The notes: generated by a model not told the origin, from the letters alone. DNA of 64,000 bases from Vogesella aquatica (GCF_028548455.1 NZ_JAQQLF010000002.1:124001-188000), one strand, 5' to 3'. Positions 11,601 to 19,149 are shown, numbered from the stretch's first letter. Numbers and translations are program-made.

Positions 11601-12588
11601 CGCCGGCGAAGCCACCCAGTAAAACCAGCTCGTTATGCGGGCCACGGCAGCGGGTAAACGCTTGCAGTAGCTGGGCAAGTTGTGGCTCACGCCCGTACAG
11701 GCTATTCGGTAGCAGCAGTTGGCCGCGCTGGCTGCCCCAGCTGGCCAGGCCGCAGAGTGGCTGGGTATCGGCCAGCAGCTGGCGGCATAGCTGCAGGTCA
11801 TTTTTGAGCAGGGCGATGGTCTGGTAACGGCGGTCCGGGTGTTTTTCCAGTAGCCGCTGCACCACGGCTACCAGCTGCGGCGGCAGGCTGGCAAAGGCCG
11901 GCAGCTGGAAGTCCGGCGGGCGTGCCAGGTGGCTATGCACCAGCTCCATCGCGTCCTGGCTATCGAATGGCAGCTGGCCACTGAGCAACTGGTACAGGGT
12001 AACACCCAGCGAATAGTAGTCGGCACGGTAGCCCAGCGTATGGCTGGTACGGCCGGTGTGTTCGGGCGAGCTGTAAGCCAGTGTGCCCTCGTAGCGCTGC
12101 CCGGTGGGCGGCTCGTAGCTGGGCGGCTGGGCCAGGCCGAAGTCGATCAGCTGTAGCTGGTGCGTGTCGGCGTTCCACACCATATTGGCCGGGTTGATGT
12201 CGCGGTGCACCAGCTGTGCCTGATGGACGCAGTCCAGGGCATCGCATAGCTGCAGGCTCATTTCTAGCACCAGGCCGGGCGGCAGTGCCTGGCCGGCCTG
12301 TGCCAGTAGCTGGCTCAGCGCCACCCCGCCGCAATCTTCCAGCACCATGACCCAGTGTTGCTGGTGCTGCAGCAACGCCAGCGGCTGCACGATACCGGCG
12401 TGGGCAAAACGCTGCAGACAGGCGTACTCGGCCTGGAAACGCGCTACGTCGGCAGCTTGTGGTTGCGGCTGGCGCAACACCTTCATGATGACGGGTTGGC
12501 CGCTTTGCCGGTGCCGGCTGCGGTAGATCAGCGAGGTGCCGCTATCGTGTAGCAGGCTGCCTGGGTGGTAAGCGGGCAGTGTGATCAT
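5623..12588 (-). CDS. Giant trifunctional Ser/Thr kinase - AAA ATPase - hybrid histidine kinase with HPt
   Basis: 2321 residues starting at ATG 12588. Domains in order: eukaryotic-type Ser/Thr kinase (1-270; HRDINPAN with Asp130, then DFG); STAND/AAA ATPase (Walker A Lys332 in GFAGVGKSAL, Walker B FLDDLQWAD); a long helical TPR-like region (600-1250); GAF (about 1315-1460); PAS with PAC (about 1490-1600); HisKA with His1628 in NMSHEIRTPMN; HATPase (GTGLGLAICKQL); receiver 1 (Asp1914, LLDSQMP); receiver 2 (Asp2056, LMDIQMP); and HPt with His2179 in THSLKAAAA. It has no membrane segment, so it should sense a cytosolic signal. This architecture is known from scattered bacteria and cyanobacteria, but its signal is unknown. 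All catalytic residues I can locate are present. It is coupled by a 4-base overlap to a REC-GGDEF gene, the likely output. Confidence 0.92.
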   Translation of the reverse strand: MITLPAYHPGSLLHDSGTSLIYRSRHRQSGQPVIMKVLRQPQPQAADVARFQAEYACLQRFAHAGIVQPLALLQHQQHWVMVLEDCGGVALSQLLAQAGQALPPGLVLEMSLQLCDALDCVHQAQLVHRDINPANMVWNADTHQLQLIDFGLAQPPSYEPPTGQRYEGTLAYSSPEHTGRTSHTLGYRADYYSLGVTLYQLLSGQLPFDSQDAMELVHSHLARPPDFQLPAFASLPPQLVAVVQRLLEKHPDRRYQTIALLKNDLQLCRQLLADTQPLCGLASWGSQRGQLLLPNSLYGREPQLAQLLQAFTRCRGPHNELVLLGGFAGVGKSALAEALRQPANEQGSFFVAGKCEQYKRNTPYAAIIQAFQDLLRQLLTLPQSQLAQWSQLLRHALGEQADTLCALLPELALLLPAQHVSPPLPPQEAQHRLHRLLLTLATTFASPYHPLVIFLDDLQWADPATLGLIEQLLASPQARHILLLGAYRDNETGADHPLVHLQSALLQHGVAIQTLTVAPLGQAQISQWLADTLQCPVDSISALATLCQHKTRGNPFFLRQFLRSLYDRGLLFYHPAEARWCWQQQALDNTAFTDNVVALMVDKLRSLPANTQALLQLAATLGNRFTLSQLARIAALPLASARLQLKPALAHELIRPGGHDNTAGHDDYRFVHDRIQQAAYALYDEAGQLQQHLKVGRSLLAHSTQLQDDLYAILEQLNPAVALLHDPAEREQLAVLNYKAGKLAQGAAAYPAALHHMQLAQQLLPAHAASDDLRHILLGLCDAASHCGQFALADSLYPQLQAHSPCVTTQIEGYLVQMHQYLLQGRFDEALQLQRQGLAMLGISLPATLAEQQAQLQALESELGTAHGLPDSTVLHRLGQMTDHTAQAAMALLFGVSHAAYLSGQLTLDALAVLHMTRLSLTHGHSELSPYAYALYGFTLGQLHQQYQAAEQWGQLALDLSNKQHQLAIRGNTHFLYASKLGHWQHPLRSLSGYYQEALHWSQESGDLLNEGYILAVRGTDRIMQGLYLPELLELGEQDLQRLQSHTRQDMYDCTRVGSVQPLCCLMGLSYQPHSFDDETFSEHDFLQHYQHSPLHLAYYHHSKLFTGYLLRSPDTIALTAQLPHIAANVAGQFKVAEATFYCGLILARALREQPGHPQQDSWQTTLAGCLASYAGWASLCADNFAARHSLLLAEQARLDGQHIAAQQHYQQAIEQATQHGFAHIAAIARESYGDYWLACGQPAIAQLFLQQAWQGYQAWGASGKASQLQQLYQAHGLQLANQPAPASAPHTVSHSSHASHDHTSSLDLASILKATRALSGELSLERVLARLLDIVRENTGAQTARLLLHYQNHWLLESGDGQRGKPEPVLLDARQHPQLPLSLLRYVIRTGEALVEGNLAASPRFHADPYVEQHQPGSVLCLPILRKQQVIGVLYLENRLIHHAFSHDRLTFLRMLTLQALVSIDNARLYDNLERQVQERTARLNQIRLEQQAILDNALVGIAFVRDRVFQQCNQGFEQILGYPRGALDKQPTQLAYLSESDYQLTGHLTRSSYLETDMALRRQDGSPVWCAISAKLVNPAEPDAGMVVVIMDISARKAAEQAMAESRQRAEDATRTKSLFLANMSHEIRTPMNAILGMARLALQRDPDLQVGHYLHKILASGEGLLQILNDILDFSKIEAGKLTLESVPFSLDNILERVADVMVLRIQGKPIEPVYQIAANVPGRLIGDPLRLEQILCNLASNAAKFTERGQITLAVSVAEQDAHSVTLGFTMQDSGIGIEPALREQLFHSFTQADGSVTRRYGGTGLGLAICKQLASLMQGELQVDSQPGRGSSFTLRITLPWQTDAAPDSPLPNRHVLVVDDHPQARSALGNMLFNLGMQVSEAGDGMAALAKLHQASEQGQPIDLVLLDSQMPGWSGSDTLQRLRDARLACEPAVVMLIQPYGDNEDELPTGLQGMLAKPPRPASVLTLLQSLAGHALPAPPDEKQRMAIQLASLSGVAGCRVLLVDDNAINREVVLGMLEDSGLLIDIAENGVDAVDAVNIGHYDLVLMDIQMPMLDGFAATRQIRANPAHASLPIVALSAHAMVSDHQASLAAGMNDHLDKPIVPDALIATLLRWLPAQQPRRPLQPTQRQGSHNLAQRLQYHFVSSYRQLPAKLQLLREAGDWAAIEYHTHSLKAAAAYVDAPRLARLASDIDSALRDHQRLAAEALLPELQDELDKILYQLQAARSTQARSTAPPQTPLEQMRLLQHLQDKLKHADSRADEALAALFDAMPIDCHEHLINIGKLLDQIEYDQAYRQLQTLIKTLDLPIGSTT

Positions 12589-12971
12589 GGTGTGAGCCTG
12601 TGTTCCTGCGTGTGCGGCATGCCCCTGCGCTATTGCCTGCGTGCCCCGGATAGGGGCTGCCGGGCAACTGGCGGGGTATCTGCTAGCTTTTTATATAGAA
12701 CATGTGCTTATTCTATGATTTTGTGTGAAATGGTGGCCGGTTTGCCACTAATTCGCTGCAATTTGTGTGGCGCTGCGCTGCGTTGTGGCATTTTATGCAG
12801 CCCCATCATGCGGCCAGGCCTAGCCGCCAGCTGGCGGCAGCGGCGGTAAATGGGCCGCTGGCAGCACCTTGGCCACGCCAGAGGCCAGCCAGCTGCCGCG
12901 CCATGCTTTCCCCGCCTTCCCCTATACGGTTAGAATCGGGCTTTGTTTTTCAATCATTCAGATTCCGCCAC
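12589..12971. other. Divergent intergenic region upstream of the giant kinase and glyQ
   Basis: About 380 bases without a convincing gene. The open frame upstream of glyQ is only an in-frame extension with no family resemblance. The middle (12690-12780) is clearly AT-richer than its surroundings and is the likely promoter zone for both genes. It contains the small inverted repeat listed separately. Confidence 0.6.
12695..12716. promoter_or_regulatory. Inverted repeat, possible operator
   Basis: ATAGAA at 12695-12700 and TTCTAT at 12711-12716 form a perfect 6-base inverted repeat with a 10-base spacer in the AT-rich part of the kinase/glyQ intergenic region. It could bind a dimeric regulator. 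The short arms make chance a real alternative. Confidence 0.25.
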
Positions 12972-13862
12972 ATGCTCACTTTCCAGGAAATCATCCTCAC
13001 CCTGCAGCACTACTGGAACCGTCAGGGCTGCGCTTTGTTGCAGCCGTACGATACCGAAGTGGGCGCAGGCACCTCGCACACTGCCACCTTCCTGCGCGCC
13101 CTGGGCCCGGAACCGTGGCACGCTGCCTACGTGCAGCCTAGCCGCCGCCCCAAAGACGGCCGCTACGGCGAAAACCCGAACCGCCTGTTCCAGCATCACC
13201 AGTTCCAGGTGGTGCTGAAACCGTCCCCGCCGGATATCCAGGACCTGTACCTGGGTTCGCTGCGCGAGCTGGGCATCGACCCGGCCATCCACGATATCCG
13301 CTTTGTGGAAGACGACTGGGAAAACCCCACCCTGGGCGCCTGGGGTCTGGGCTGGGAAGTCTGGCTGAACGGCATGGAAGTGACCCAGTTCACTTACTTC
13401 CAGCAAGTCGGCGGCCTGGACTGCAAACCGGTACTGGGTGAAATCACCTACGGCCTGGAACGCCTGGCCATGTACCTGCAAGACATCGAGAACGTGTACG
13501 AGCTGGTGTGGACGCGCCTGCCGGACGGCACCGTGGTGACCTACGGCGACGTGTTCTTCCAGAACGAGGTCGAGCAATCGAAATACGCGTTCGAAGAAAG
13601 CAATGTCGAGTTGCTGTTCAAACAGTTTGCCGACTACGAAAGCGAAGCCAAGCGCCTGCTGGAAGCCGGCCTGCCGCTGCCAGGTTACGAAACCATCCTG
13701 AAAGCCGGCCACACCTTCAACCTGCTGGATGCCCGCGGTGCCATATCGGTCACCGAGCGTGCCGCCTATATCGGCCGCATCCGCAACCTGTCCCGCGGTG
13801 TGGCCCAGGCTTATTACGACGCGCGCGAAGCCCTGGGCTTCCCGATGTGCAGAAAAGACTAA
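12972..13862 (+). CDS. glyQ: Glycyl-tRNA synthetase alpha subunit
   Basis: 296 residues from ATG 12972 ([15 protein letters not shown]), the conserved family start; the frame is open further upstream but is not homologous there. It is the class II catalytic subunit of the alpha2-beta2 glycyl-tRNA synthetase and works with GlyS to charge tRNA-Gly. Family hallmarks include [39 protein letters not shown] and [25 protein letters not shown]. It is first in an operon glyQ - small ORF - glyS. Codon choice is strongly biased, as expected for a highly expressed gene. Confidence 0.98.
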   Translation: MLTFQEIILTLQHYWNRQGCALLQPYDTEVGAGTSHTATFLRALGPEPWHAAYVQPSRRPKDGRYGENPNRLFQHHQFQVVLKPSPPDIQDLYLGSLRELGIDPAIHDIRFVEDDWENPTLGAWGLGWEVWLNGMEVTQFTYFQQVGGLDCKPVLGEITYGLERLAMYLQDIENVYELVWTRLPDGTVVTYGDVFFQNEVEQSKYAFEESNVELLFKQFADYESEAKRLLEAGLPLPGYETILKAGHTFNLLDARGAISVTERAAYIGRIRNLSRGVAQAYYDAREALGFPMCRKD

Positions 13863-13865
13863 GCC

Positions 13866-14333
13866 ATGAAGACAGCGGTCGCCTTTTTCACCCTGATCGC
13901 GGTGCTGGCCGGCCTGACCTGGTATTTGGCCAGCCAGCAGGAAGCACCGCAGCAGGAAGGCAATTTCCAGGTGTACCAGAGCGGTGACGCACTGGAGCTG
14001 GCCATCGACCTGGACAGCATTGCCAATGTGAACGAAGGCCTTGTCCGCTTCATCAACCAGGAGCGTTACGCCGAGAAAAAGCAGGAAGACAGCCTGGGTA
14101 TCAGCTATCAGGTACGCCGCCTCGAAGGCCGTGCCGATTGCCAGAACATGCAATACGCCTTTGTGAACACCAGTTACTGGACCAAGCGCAACAAGCATGT
14201 CTACACCCAGATGTTCCAGCTGCAGCGCTTCAACTGGACCTTCGTGCCGGTAGAGCAGGGCTCGATAGCCGAAACCATGCTGAAGATTGTCTGCCGCCTG
14301 GCACCTAACGCCCCCAGCGAAAAGATTGAATGA
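13866..14333 (+). CDS. Small exported or membrane-anchored protein between glyQ and glyS
   Basis: 155 residues. The N-terminus (MKTAVAFFTLIAVLAGLTWYLAS) is a single hydrophobic segment that could be an uncleaved anchor or signal. The remainder carries two cysteines (DCQNMQY and KIVCRL), which could form a disulfide in the periplasm. The pattern of a Tyr/Asp-containing strand followed by a cysteine strand recalls surface-adhesin protein E-like domains, but this is a weak resemblance. It starts 4 bases after glyQ and its stop overlaps the glyS start (ATGA), so it is co-transcribed with both synthetase genes. No functional link to glycylation is known. Confidence 0.75.
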   Translation: MKTAVAFFTLIAVLAGLTWYLASQQEAPQQEGNFQVYQSGDALELAIDLDSIANVNEGLVRFINQERYAEKKQEDSLGISYQVRRLEGRADCQNMQYAFVNTSYWTKRNKHVYTQMFQLQRFNWTFVPVEQGSIAETMLKIVCRLAPNAPSEKIE

Positions 14334-16402
14334 CCATGACCCAACAAGCCACCTTGCTGATCGAGCTGCTCACCGAAGAGCTGCCGCCAAAAGCTCTGGA
14401 AAAGCTGGCTAACAGCTTTGCCGACACCATTACCGACGAGCTGAAAAAGCTGCAGTTTGCCCCAGCCGATGCTGCGGCCAACGTATACGCCAGCCCGCGC
14501 CGCCTGGCGGTGCAGATTCCGGCCGTAGCCGCCATCCAGCCCGACCAGCACATCGTGCGTCGCGGCCCGGCCGTGTCCGCCGGCATGAAAGACGGCCAGC
14601 CGTCGCCGGCACTGGCCGGTTTTGCCCGCTCCTGCGGTGTGGATGTGGCCGCGCTGACCACCGTGCACGACGGCAAGCAGGACGTATACGCCTACGAATC
14701 CACCAAAGCCGGCGAGGCGCTGTCTGCCGTGCTGTCCGGCATTGTGGCCACCGCGCTGAAAAAGCTGCCGGCACCCAAGCTGATGCGCTGGGCCGACCTG
14801 GACCTGCAATTCGTGCGCCCGGTACACGGCCTGATGATGCTGCACGGCGAGCAAGTGATTGCCGGCGAGGTGCTGGGCCTGCAAAGCCGCAACCTCACCC
14901 GTGGCCACCGCTTCCTGTCCGCCGGTGACGTCACCGTGGCCAACGCCGACGCCTACGCCCGCACCCTGGCCGAAGAAGGCAAAGTCATTGCCAGCTTCAC
15001 CGCCCGCCGCGAGCTGATCCGCCACAAGCTGGCCGAAGCCGCCGCCCGCCTGAACGCCACCATCGCCGCGCCGGATGCACTGTTCGACGAAGTGACCGGC
15101 CTGGTGGAATGGCCGGTGGTGCTGGAAGCCGGCTTCGAAGCCGAGTTCCTGAATGTGCCGCAGGAATGCCTGATCCTGACCATGCAGCAGAACCAGAAGT
15201 ACTTCCCGCTGCTGGACGCGGACGGCAAGCTGATGAACCGCTTCCTGCTGGTGTCCAACCTGCAGACAGAAGACCCGCGTTACATCATCGGCGGTAACGA
15301 GCGCGTGCTGCGTGCCCGCCTGTCCGACGCCAAGTTCTTCTACGAGCAAGACCAGAAACAACGCCTGGACAGCCGCCTGCCGCGCCTGGCCAATGTGGTG
15401 TACCACAACAAGATCGGCAGCCAGCTGGAACGCGTCGAGCGCCTGCAGACCATCGCTGCCGCCATCGCTGGCAAGCTGGGTGCCGATAGCGCCCTGGCTG
15501 CCCGCGCAGCCTACCTGGCCAAGGCCGACCTGGTGTCCGACATGGTGGGCGAGTTCCCCGAGCTGCAAGGCATCATGGGCCGCTACTACGCGCGCCTGGA
15601 CGGTGAAGATGCCGCCGTGGCCGACGCCATCGAAGGCCACTACCACCCGCGTTTTGCCGGCGACAGCCTGCCGCAAGGCGCCATTGCCACCGCCGTAGCG
15701 CTGGCCGACAAGCTGGAAACCATCGTCGGTATCTGGGGCATCGGCCTGATTCCTACCGGCGACAAAGACCCGTTCGCGCTGCGCCGTGCCGCGCTGGGCG
15801 TGCTGCGCATGGTGCTGGAACAGCCGCTGGACCTGAAAGCGCTGATCGCCGACGCCGCAGCAGCCTTCCCGGCCGGCCTGCTGTCTGCCAGCGTGGTGGA
15901 CGAGGTATACGCTTTTGCGCTGGAACGCCTGAAGAACTACCTGGCCAACGACTACAAGGCCGACGAGATCGACGCCGTACTGGCGCTGGCACCAACCCAG
16001 CTGAACGAAGTGGGCGCCGTGCTGGCTGCCGTGGCGCAGTTCAAGGCGCTGCCGGAAGCCGCCACCCTGGCTGCGGCCAACAAGCGCGTGAAAAACATCC
16101 TGAAGAAAGCCGAAGGCGACATCGGCACGGTGAACCCGGCGCTGTTTGCCGAAGACGCCGAGCGCGCGCTGTTCGACGCCATCCAGGCGCTGGCCCCGGC
16201 CGTGGAAGCGAAGTTCGCCGCCCACGACTTTGCCGGTGCGCTAACCCAGTTGGCCTCGCTGCGGGCACCGGTCGATGCGTTTTTTGACGGCGTGATGGTG
16301 ATGGCCGACGACCTGGCCGTGCGTGGCAACCGCATTGCGCTGCTGGCCAGCCTGGCCGCGCTGTTCAACCGCGTAGCGGATATCTCGCTGCTGGCGGAGT
16401 AA
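14330..16402 (+). CDS. glyS: Glycyl-tRNA synthetase beta subunit
   Basis: 690 residues; the start may be ATG 14330 or ATG 14336 (MTQQATLLIELLTEELPPKAL). This is the tRNA-binding partner of GlyQ. The N-terminal LLIELLTEELPPKAL signature, the central ECLILTMQQNQKYFPLLD and GGNERVLRARLSDAKFFYEQD, and the HD-like core RAAYLAKADLVSDMVGEFPELQG are all diagnostic. The C-terminal helical part (DALRR-like, KNILKKAEGDIG) is complete. The four-base overlap with the preceding small ORF implies translational coupling. The length is normal for the family. Confidence 0.98.
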   Translation: MTMTQQATLLIELLTEELPPKALEKLANSFADTITDELKKLQFAPADAAANVYASPRRLAVQIPAVAAIQPDQHIVRRGPAVSAGMKDGQPSPALAGFARSCGVDVAALTTVHDGKQDVYAYESTKAGEALSAVLSGIVATALKKLPAPKLMRWADLDLQFVRPVHGLMMLHGEQVIAGEVLGLQSRNLTRGHRFLSAGDVTVANADAYARTLAEEGKVIASFTARRELIRHKLAEAAARLNATIAAPDALFDEVTGLVEWPVVLEAGFEAEFLNVPQECLILTMQQNQKYFPLLDADGKLMNRFLLVSNLQTEDPRYIIGGNERVLRARLSDAKFFYEQDQKQRLDSRLPRLANVVYHNKIGSQLERVERLQTIAAAIAGKLGADSALAARAAYLAKADLVSDMVGEFPELQGIMGRYYARLDGEDAAVADAIEGHYHPRFAGDSLPQGAIATAVALADKLETIVGIWGIGLIPTGDKDPFALRRAALGVLRMVLEQPLDLKALIADAAAAFPAGLLSASVVDEVYAFALERLKNYLANDYKADEIDAVLALAPTQLNEVGAVLAAVAQFKALPEAATLAAANKRVKNILKKAEGDIGTVNPALFAEDAERALFDAIQALAPAVEAKFAAHDFAGALTQLASLRAPVDAFFDGVMVMADDLAVRGNRIALLASLAALFNRVADISLLAE

Positions 16403-16409
16403 GACCGTT

Positions 16410-16485
16410 TTCGCCACGGACACACACGAAAGACACAGAAGACGGTGCGCTGCCTTCCGTGTTTTCTGTGTGCTTTCGTGGCGAA
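16410..16485. repeat. Long imperfect hairpin between glyS and gmhB
   Basis: An extended inverted repeat fills most of the gap after glyS. The arms pair in blocks: TTCGCCACG (16410-16418) with CGTGGCGAA (16477-16485); CGAAAG (16427-16432) with CTTTCG (16473-16478); CACAGAA (16434-16440) with TTCTGTG (16464-16470); and ACGG (16442-16445) with CCGT (16457-16460). There is no strong T-run directly after it, so it is not a textbook terminator. The wording (cgccac...cgaaag...cacagaa) resembles short dispersed palindromic repeats seen in many proteobacterial genomes, but only this copy is in the window. Confidence 0.7.
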
Positions 16486-16517
16486 CCAGCATTTTTTACG
16501 TGGCCTAAAAGGACACC

Positions 16518-17060
16518 ATGAAACTCGTCATCCTCGACCGCGACGGCGTGATCAACCAGGATCGCGACGACTTCGTCAAGAACACCATGGAATGGCAGCC
16601 GCTACCGCGCAGCCTGGAAGCCATTGCCAACCTCACGCAAGCCGGCTGGCGCGTGGTGGTGGCCACCAACCAGAGCGGCATCGGCCGTGGCCTGTTCGAC
16701 ATGCACGCGCTGAACGCCATGCATGAAAAAATGCACCGCCTAGTGAACCAGGCCGGCGGCCGCATTGATGCTGTGATCTTTTGCCCGCATACGGCAGACG
16801 ACCAGTGCGATTGCCGCAAGCCCAAGCCCGGCATGGTGCACGAGGTGATGGAGCGCTTCAATGTGCGCGGCGACGGCCTGCCGCTGATAGGCGATAGCCT
16901 GCGCGACCTGCAAGCCGTGGCCGAGGTGGGCGGCAAGCCCTTGCTGGTGCGTACCGGCAAAGGCCTGCGCACGCTGGAAAAAGGCGGCCTGCCGCAAGGC
17001 ACGCAGGTATTTGACGACCTGTTCGATGCGGCAGACTACCTGATCAATCTGGACAACTGA
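16518..17060 (+). CDS. gmhB: D-glycero-beta-D-manno-heptose-1,7-bisphosphate 7-phosphatase
   Basis: 180 residues. HAD-family phosphatase of the ADP-heptose pathway, removing the 7-phosphate during synthesis of lipopolysaccharide inner-core heptose. The nucleophile motif LDRDGVIN (Asp7, Asp9) opens the protein; VVATNQSGIGRG is motif II; FCPHTADDQCDCRKPKPGM is the CxH...CxC zinc loop specific to GmhB; GDSLRDLQA is motif IV. It is first in an operon with an acyltransferase and a YgjP-like gene, a grouping common in betaproteobacteria. Confidence 0.95.
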   Translation: MKLVILDRDGVINQDRDDFVKNTMEWQPLPRSLEAIANLTQAGWRVVVATNQSGIGRGLFDMHALNAMHEKMHRLVNQAGGRIDAVIFCPHTADDQCDCRKPKPGMVHEVMERFNVRGDGLPLIGDSLRDLQAVAEVGGKPLLVRTGKGLRTLEKGGLPQGTQVFDDLFDAADYLINLDN

Positions 17061-17065
17061 GTGCC

Positions 17066-17836
17066 ATGCTGCTGATTCGTAACCTGATTTACTGGCTGCT
17101 GGTGGCCATCCTCACCCCGCTGTTCTGCGCTGTACTGTTTCTGTGTGCACCGCTGCCGCGCCGCCGCCGCCACCTGGTGGGCGAGGGCTGGGCAAGGGTG
17201 CTGACCTGGCTGCTGTGGCACGTGGTAGGCCTGCGCTACCGCGTGATTGGCGAGGAGAACATCCTGAACCAGCCGGCCATCATCTGCGCCAAGCACCAAT
17301 CCGGTTGGGAAACGCTGTCCTTGCAGCAGATCTTCCCGTCGCAGGTGTTCGTGGCCAAGCGCGAGCTGCTGCTGATTCCGTTTTTCGGCTGGGGTCTGGC
17401 GCTGACCAACCCCATCACCATCAACCGTTCCGACCGTGCCAACGCCAACCGCCGCCTGCTGGAGCAGGGGCTTAACCGCAAACAGCATGGTTTCTGGATC
17501 AGCGTGTTTCCGGAAGGCACGCGTATCCGCCCCGGCCTGGCCGGCAAGTACAAGCTGGGTGCCGCACGCATGGCGGTGCAGTTCGATATGCCCATGGTGC
17601 CAGTGGCGCACAACGCCGGCGAGTTCTGGCCGCGCAACGCCTTTCTCAAGCACCCGGGCGAGATCACCGTGGTGATCGGCCCGGCGCTGTTCCCGGCCGA
17701 CTACGCCGGCCCAGAAGCCATGATGAAGGCCGCCCAGGCGTGGATCGAAGCGCGTCAGCGCGAGATCGGCGGCGTTGGCCCGTTTGCCCACCCCGATGAG
17801 CGCAAAGCCCGCGCCGCTCAGCCTCGCGCTGCCTGA
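17066..17836 (+). CDS. 1-acyl-sn-glycerol-3-phosphate acyltransferase (PlsC family)
   Basis: 256 residues, beginning 5 bases after gmhB. The N-terminal hydrophobic segment (IYWLLVAILTPLFCAVLFLCA) anchors it to the inner membrane. The acyltransferase motif I is KHQSGWET, where the usual acidic residue of HX4D is Glu, a form often seen in betaproteobacterial members. Motif III is FPEGTR. It should transfer an acyl chain to lysophosphatidic acid to make phosphatidic acid; acting on another lysophospholipid is possible. The 3' end overlaps the next gene by about 40 bases. Confidence 0.9.
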   Translation: MLLIRNLIYWLLVAILTPLFCAVLFLCAPLPRRRRHLVGEGWARVLTWLLWHVVGLRYRVIGEENILNQPAIICAKHQSGWETLSLQQIFPSQVFVAKRELLLIPFFGWGLALTNPITINRSDRANANRRLLEQGLNRKQHGFWISVFPEGTRIRPGLAGKYKLGAARMAVQFDMPMVPVAHNAGEFWPRNAFLKHPGEITVVIGPALFPADYAGPEAMMKAAQAWIEARQREIGGVGPFAHPDERKARAAQPRAA

Positions 17837-18509
17837 CGGCGTGGTGGCGGTGCAGCTGACGCGCCGCCCCCGCCAGAGCGTGGCGCTGCGCATCCGCGAC
17901 GGCGTGGTAGAGATGATCGCGCCGCCGGGGCTATCGTTGGCCGCACTGCAGGACATCCTGGCGCAAAAGCGCGACTGGATTGCCGGCCACCTGGCGCGGC
18001 AACGGCAGGAAGACGCGCAGCGTGAGCAAAGCCGTGGCCAGGTGATGCTGGCCGGGCAGACGCTGCGCCTGGCGGTGGAAGACGCCAGCCGGCACCGCGC
18101 CTGCATCGACGGTGAGCTGCTGCGGCTGGCCGGCCCCGGCCTGCAGCAACCGGCCAGGTTGGCCGCCGCTGTCGTGGCCTGGCTGCAAAAAGAGGCGCGC
18201 CAGCGCTTCTGTGCGCGGCTGGAAGCCTGGGAGCAACGCGCGGCGCGGCCGCTGTCCGGTTGGGCGCTGTCGTCGGCGCGTTCGCGCTGGGGCAGTTGTA
18301 CCAGCCAGGGCATCATCCGGCTGAACTGGCGCCTGGTGCAGGCACCGCCGACGGTGCTGGATTACGTCATTGCCCACGAGCTGGCGCACCTGCGCCACAT
18401 GAACCATTCCCCGGCGTTCTGGGCCGAAGTGGAGCGCCTGTACCCGGGCTGGCAGCCGGCGCGGCAATGGCTGAAAACCCATGGCAACAGCCTGTTCCGC
18501 TATGGTTGA
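17796..18509 (+). CDS. YgjP-type zinc metallopeptidase-like protein (DUF45/WLM fold)
   Basis: 237 residues from ATG 17796; an in-frame start at 17775 lies deeper inside the acyltransferase gene and is less likely. The diagnostic block is SARSRWGSCTSQGIIRLNW followed by the metal site HELAHLRHMNH (His194, Glu195, His198) and PAFWAEVERLYPGW. E. coli YgjP belongs to this family; activity is poorly known. It is translated in a different frame from the overlapping plsC-like gene. It contains a copy of GGTTGGCCGC at 18157-18166. Confidence 0.85.
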   Translation: MSAKPAPLSLALPDGVVAVQLTRRPRQSVALRIRDGVVEMIAPPGLSLAALQDILAQKRDWIAGHLARQRQEDAQREQSRGQVMLAGQTLRLAVEDASRHRACIDGELLRLAGPGLQQPARLAAAVVAWLQKEARQRFCARLEAWEQRAARPLSGWALSSARSRWGSCTSQGIIRLNWRLVQAPPTVLDYVIAHELAHLRHMNHSPAFWAEVERLYPGWQPARQWLKTHGNSLFRYG

Positions 18510-18605
18510 ACAGCCTGTTCTGGCCACCTGCCTTTAACTTTGCCTGCCCGTCCCCATCTGCCTGCTCTTGCCGCGCTGCGGCCAACCTTATTGCCGGAGA
18601 ACACC

Positions 18606-18995
18606 ATGCGCCTGCTGCATACCATGATCCGTGTCGGCCAGCTCGACCGTTCCATCGCCTTTTACACCGAAGTACTGGGCATGACCCTGCTGCGCCGTCA
18701 CGACTACCCGGAAGGCCGCTTCACGCTGGCCTTTGTCGGCTACGGCGACGAAGACAGTAACAGCGTGATCGAGCTGACCCATAACTGGGACACCGACAGC
18801 TACGAGCAGGGCAACGCTTTCGGCCACCTGGCGGTGGAAGTCGCCGACGCCTACGCCGCCTGTGACGCCGTGCGCGCCAAGGGCGGCAAGGTGGTACGCG
18901 AAGCCGGCCCGATGAAGCACGGCACCACCGTGATTGCCTTCGTGGAAGATCCGGACGGTTACAAGATCGAGTTCATCCAGAAAGGCACCCGCTAA
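18606..18995 (+). CDS. gloA: Lactoylglutathione lyase (glyoxalase I)
   Basis: 129 residues from ATG 18606, preceded by CCGGAG. It converts the methylglyoxal-glutathione hemithioacetal to S-lactoylglutathione. The four metal ligands fit the family: His5, Glu56 in VIELTHNW, His74 in GHLAVEV, and Glu122 in YKIEFIQ. The short length matches the Ni-dependent bacterial class. It is monocistronic, closed by a terminator at 19039. A full GCGGCCAACCTT motif lies 7 bases before the start region (18588-18599). Confidence 0.97.
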   Translation: MRLLHTMIRVGQLDRSIAFYTEVLGMTLLRRHDYPEGRFTLAFVGYGDEDSNSVIELTHNWDTDSYEQGNAFGHLAVEVADAYAACDAVRAKGGKVVREAGPMKHGTTVIAFVEDPDGYKIEFIQKGTR

Positions 18996-19038
18996 GCACC
19001 AGCCTTCCGGTTGCGGCGAGTTTGCCGCTGCCGTCTAC

Positions 19039-19068
19039 AGCCCTTCTGCTATGCTGAAGGGCTTTTTT
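19039..19068 (+). terminator. Rho-independent terminator after gloA
   Basis: Stem AGCCCTTC / GAAGGGCT with a 9-base loop, followed by a run of T residues. Confidence 0.85.
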
Positions 19069-19149
19069 GCGCCTGACACGGGTCACCCGTGGGCAGTATT
19101 TTGCTTTTGCAGCAAACAGATTCAGGAATTTATCGTTTAAACTGCGGTC

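Noticed and set aside
12195-12203. Loss of kinase function in the giant protein because HRDLKPEN reads HRDINPAN
   Set aside because: The catalytic Asp and the Asn are kept, the DFG motif is intact, and the Lys-to-Asn change is common in this bacterial kinase group.
12765-12971. N-terminal extension of glyQ
   Set aside because: The in-frame upstream residues are unlike any glyQ, and the conserved start MLTFQEI is at 12972.
14201-16225. Long open frame opposite glyS (674 codons) and similar long frames opposite uvrA, gltX and the giant kinase
   Set aside because: These are shadow frames caused by high GC and biased third positions. They have no family features or ribosome sites.
17066-17836. 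Acyltransferase inactive because HX4D reads HQSGWE
   Set aside because: The Glu variant is frequent in this family, and the FPEGTR motif is intact.
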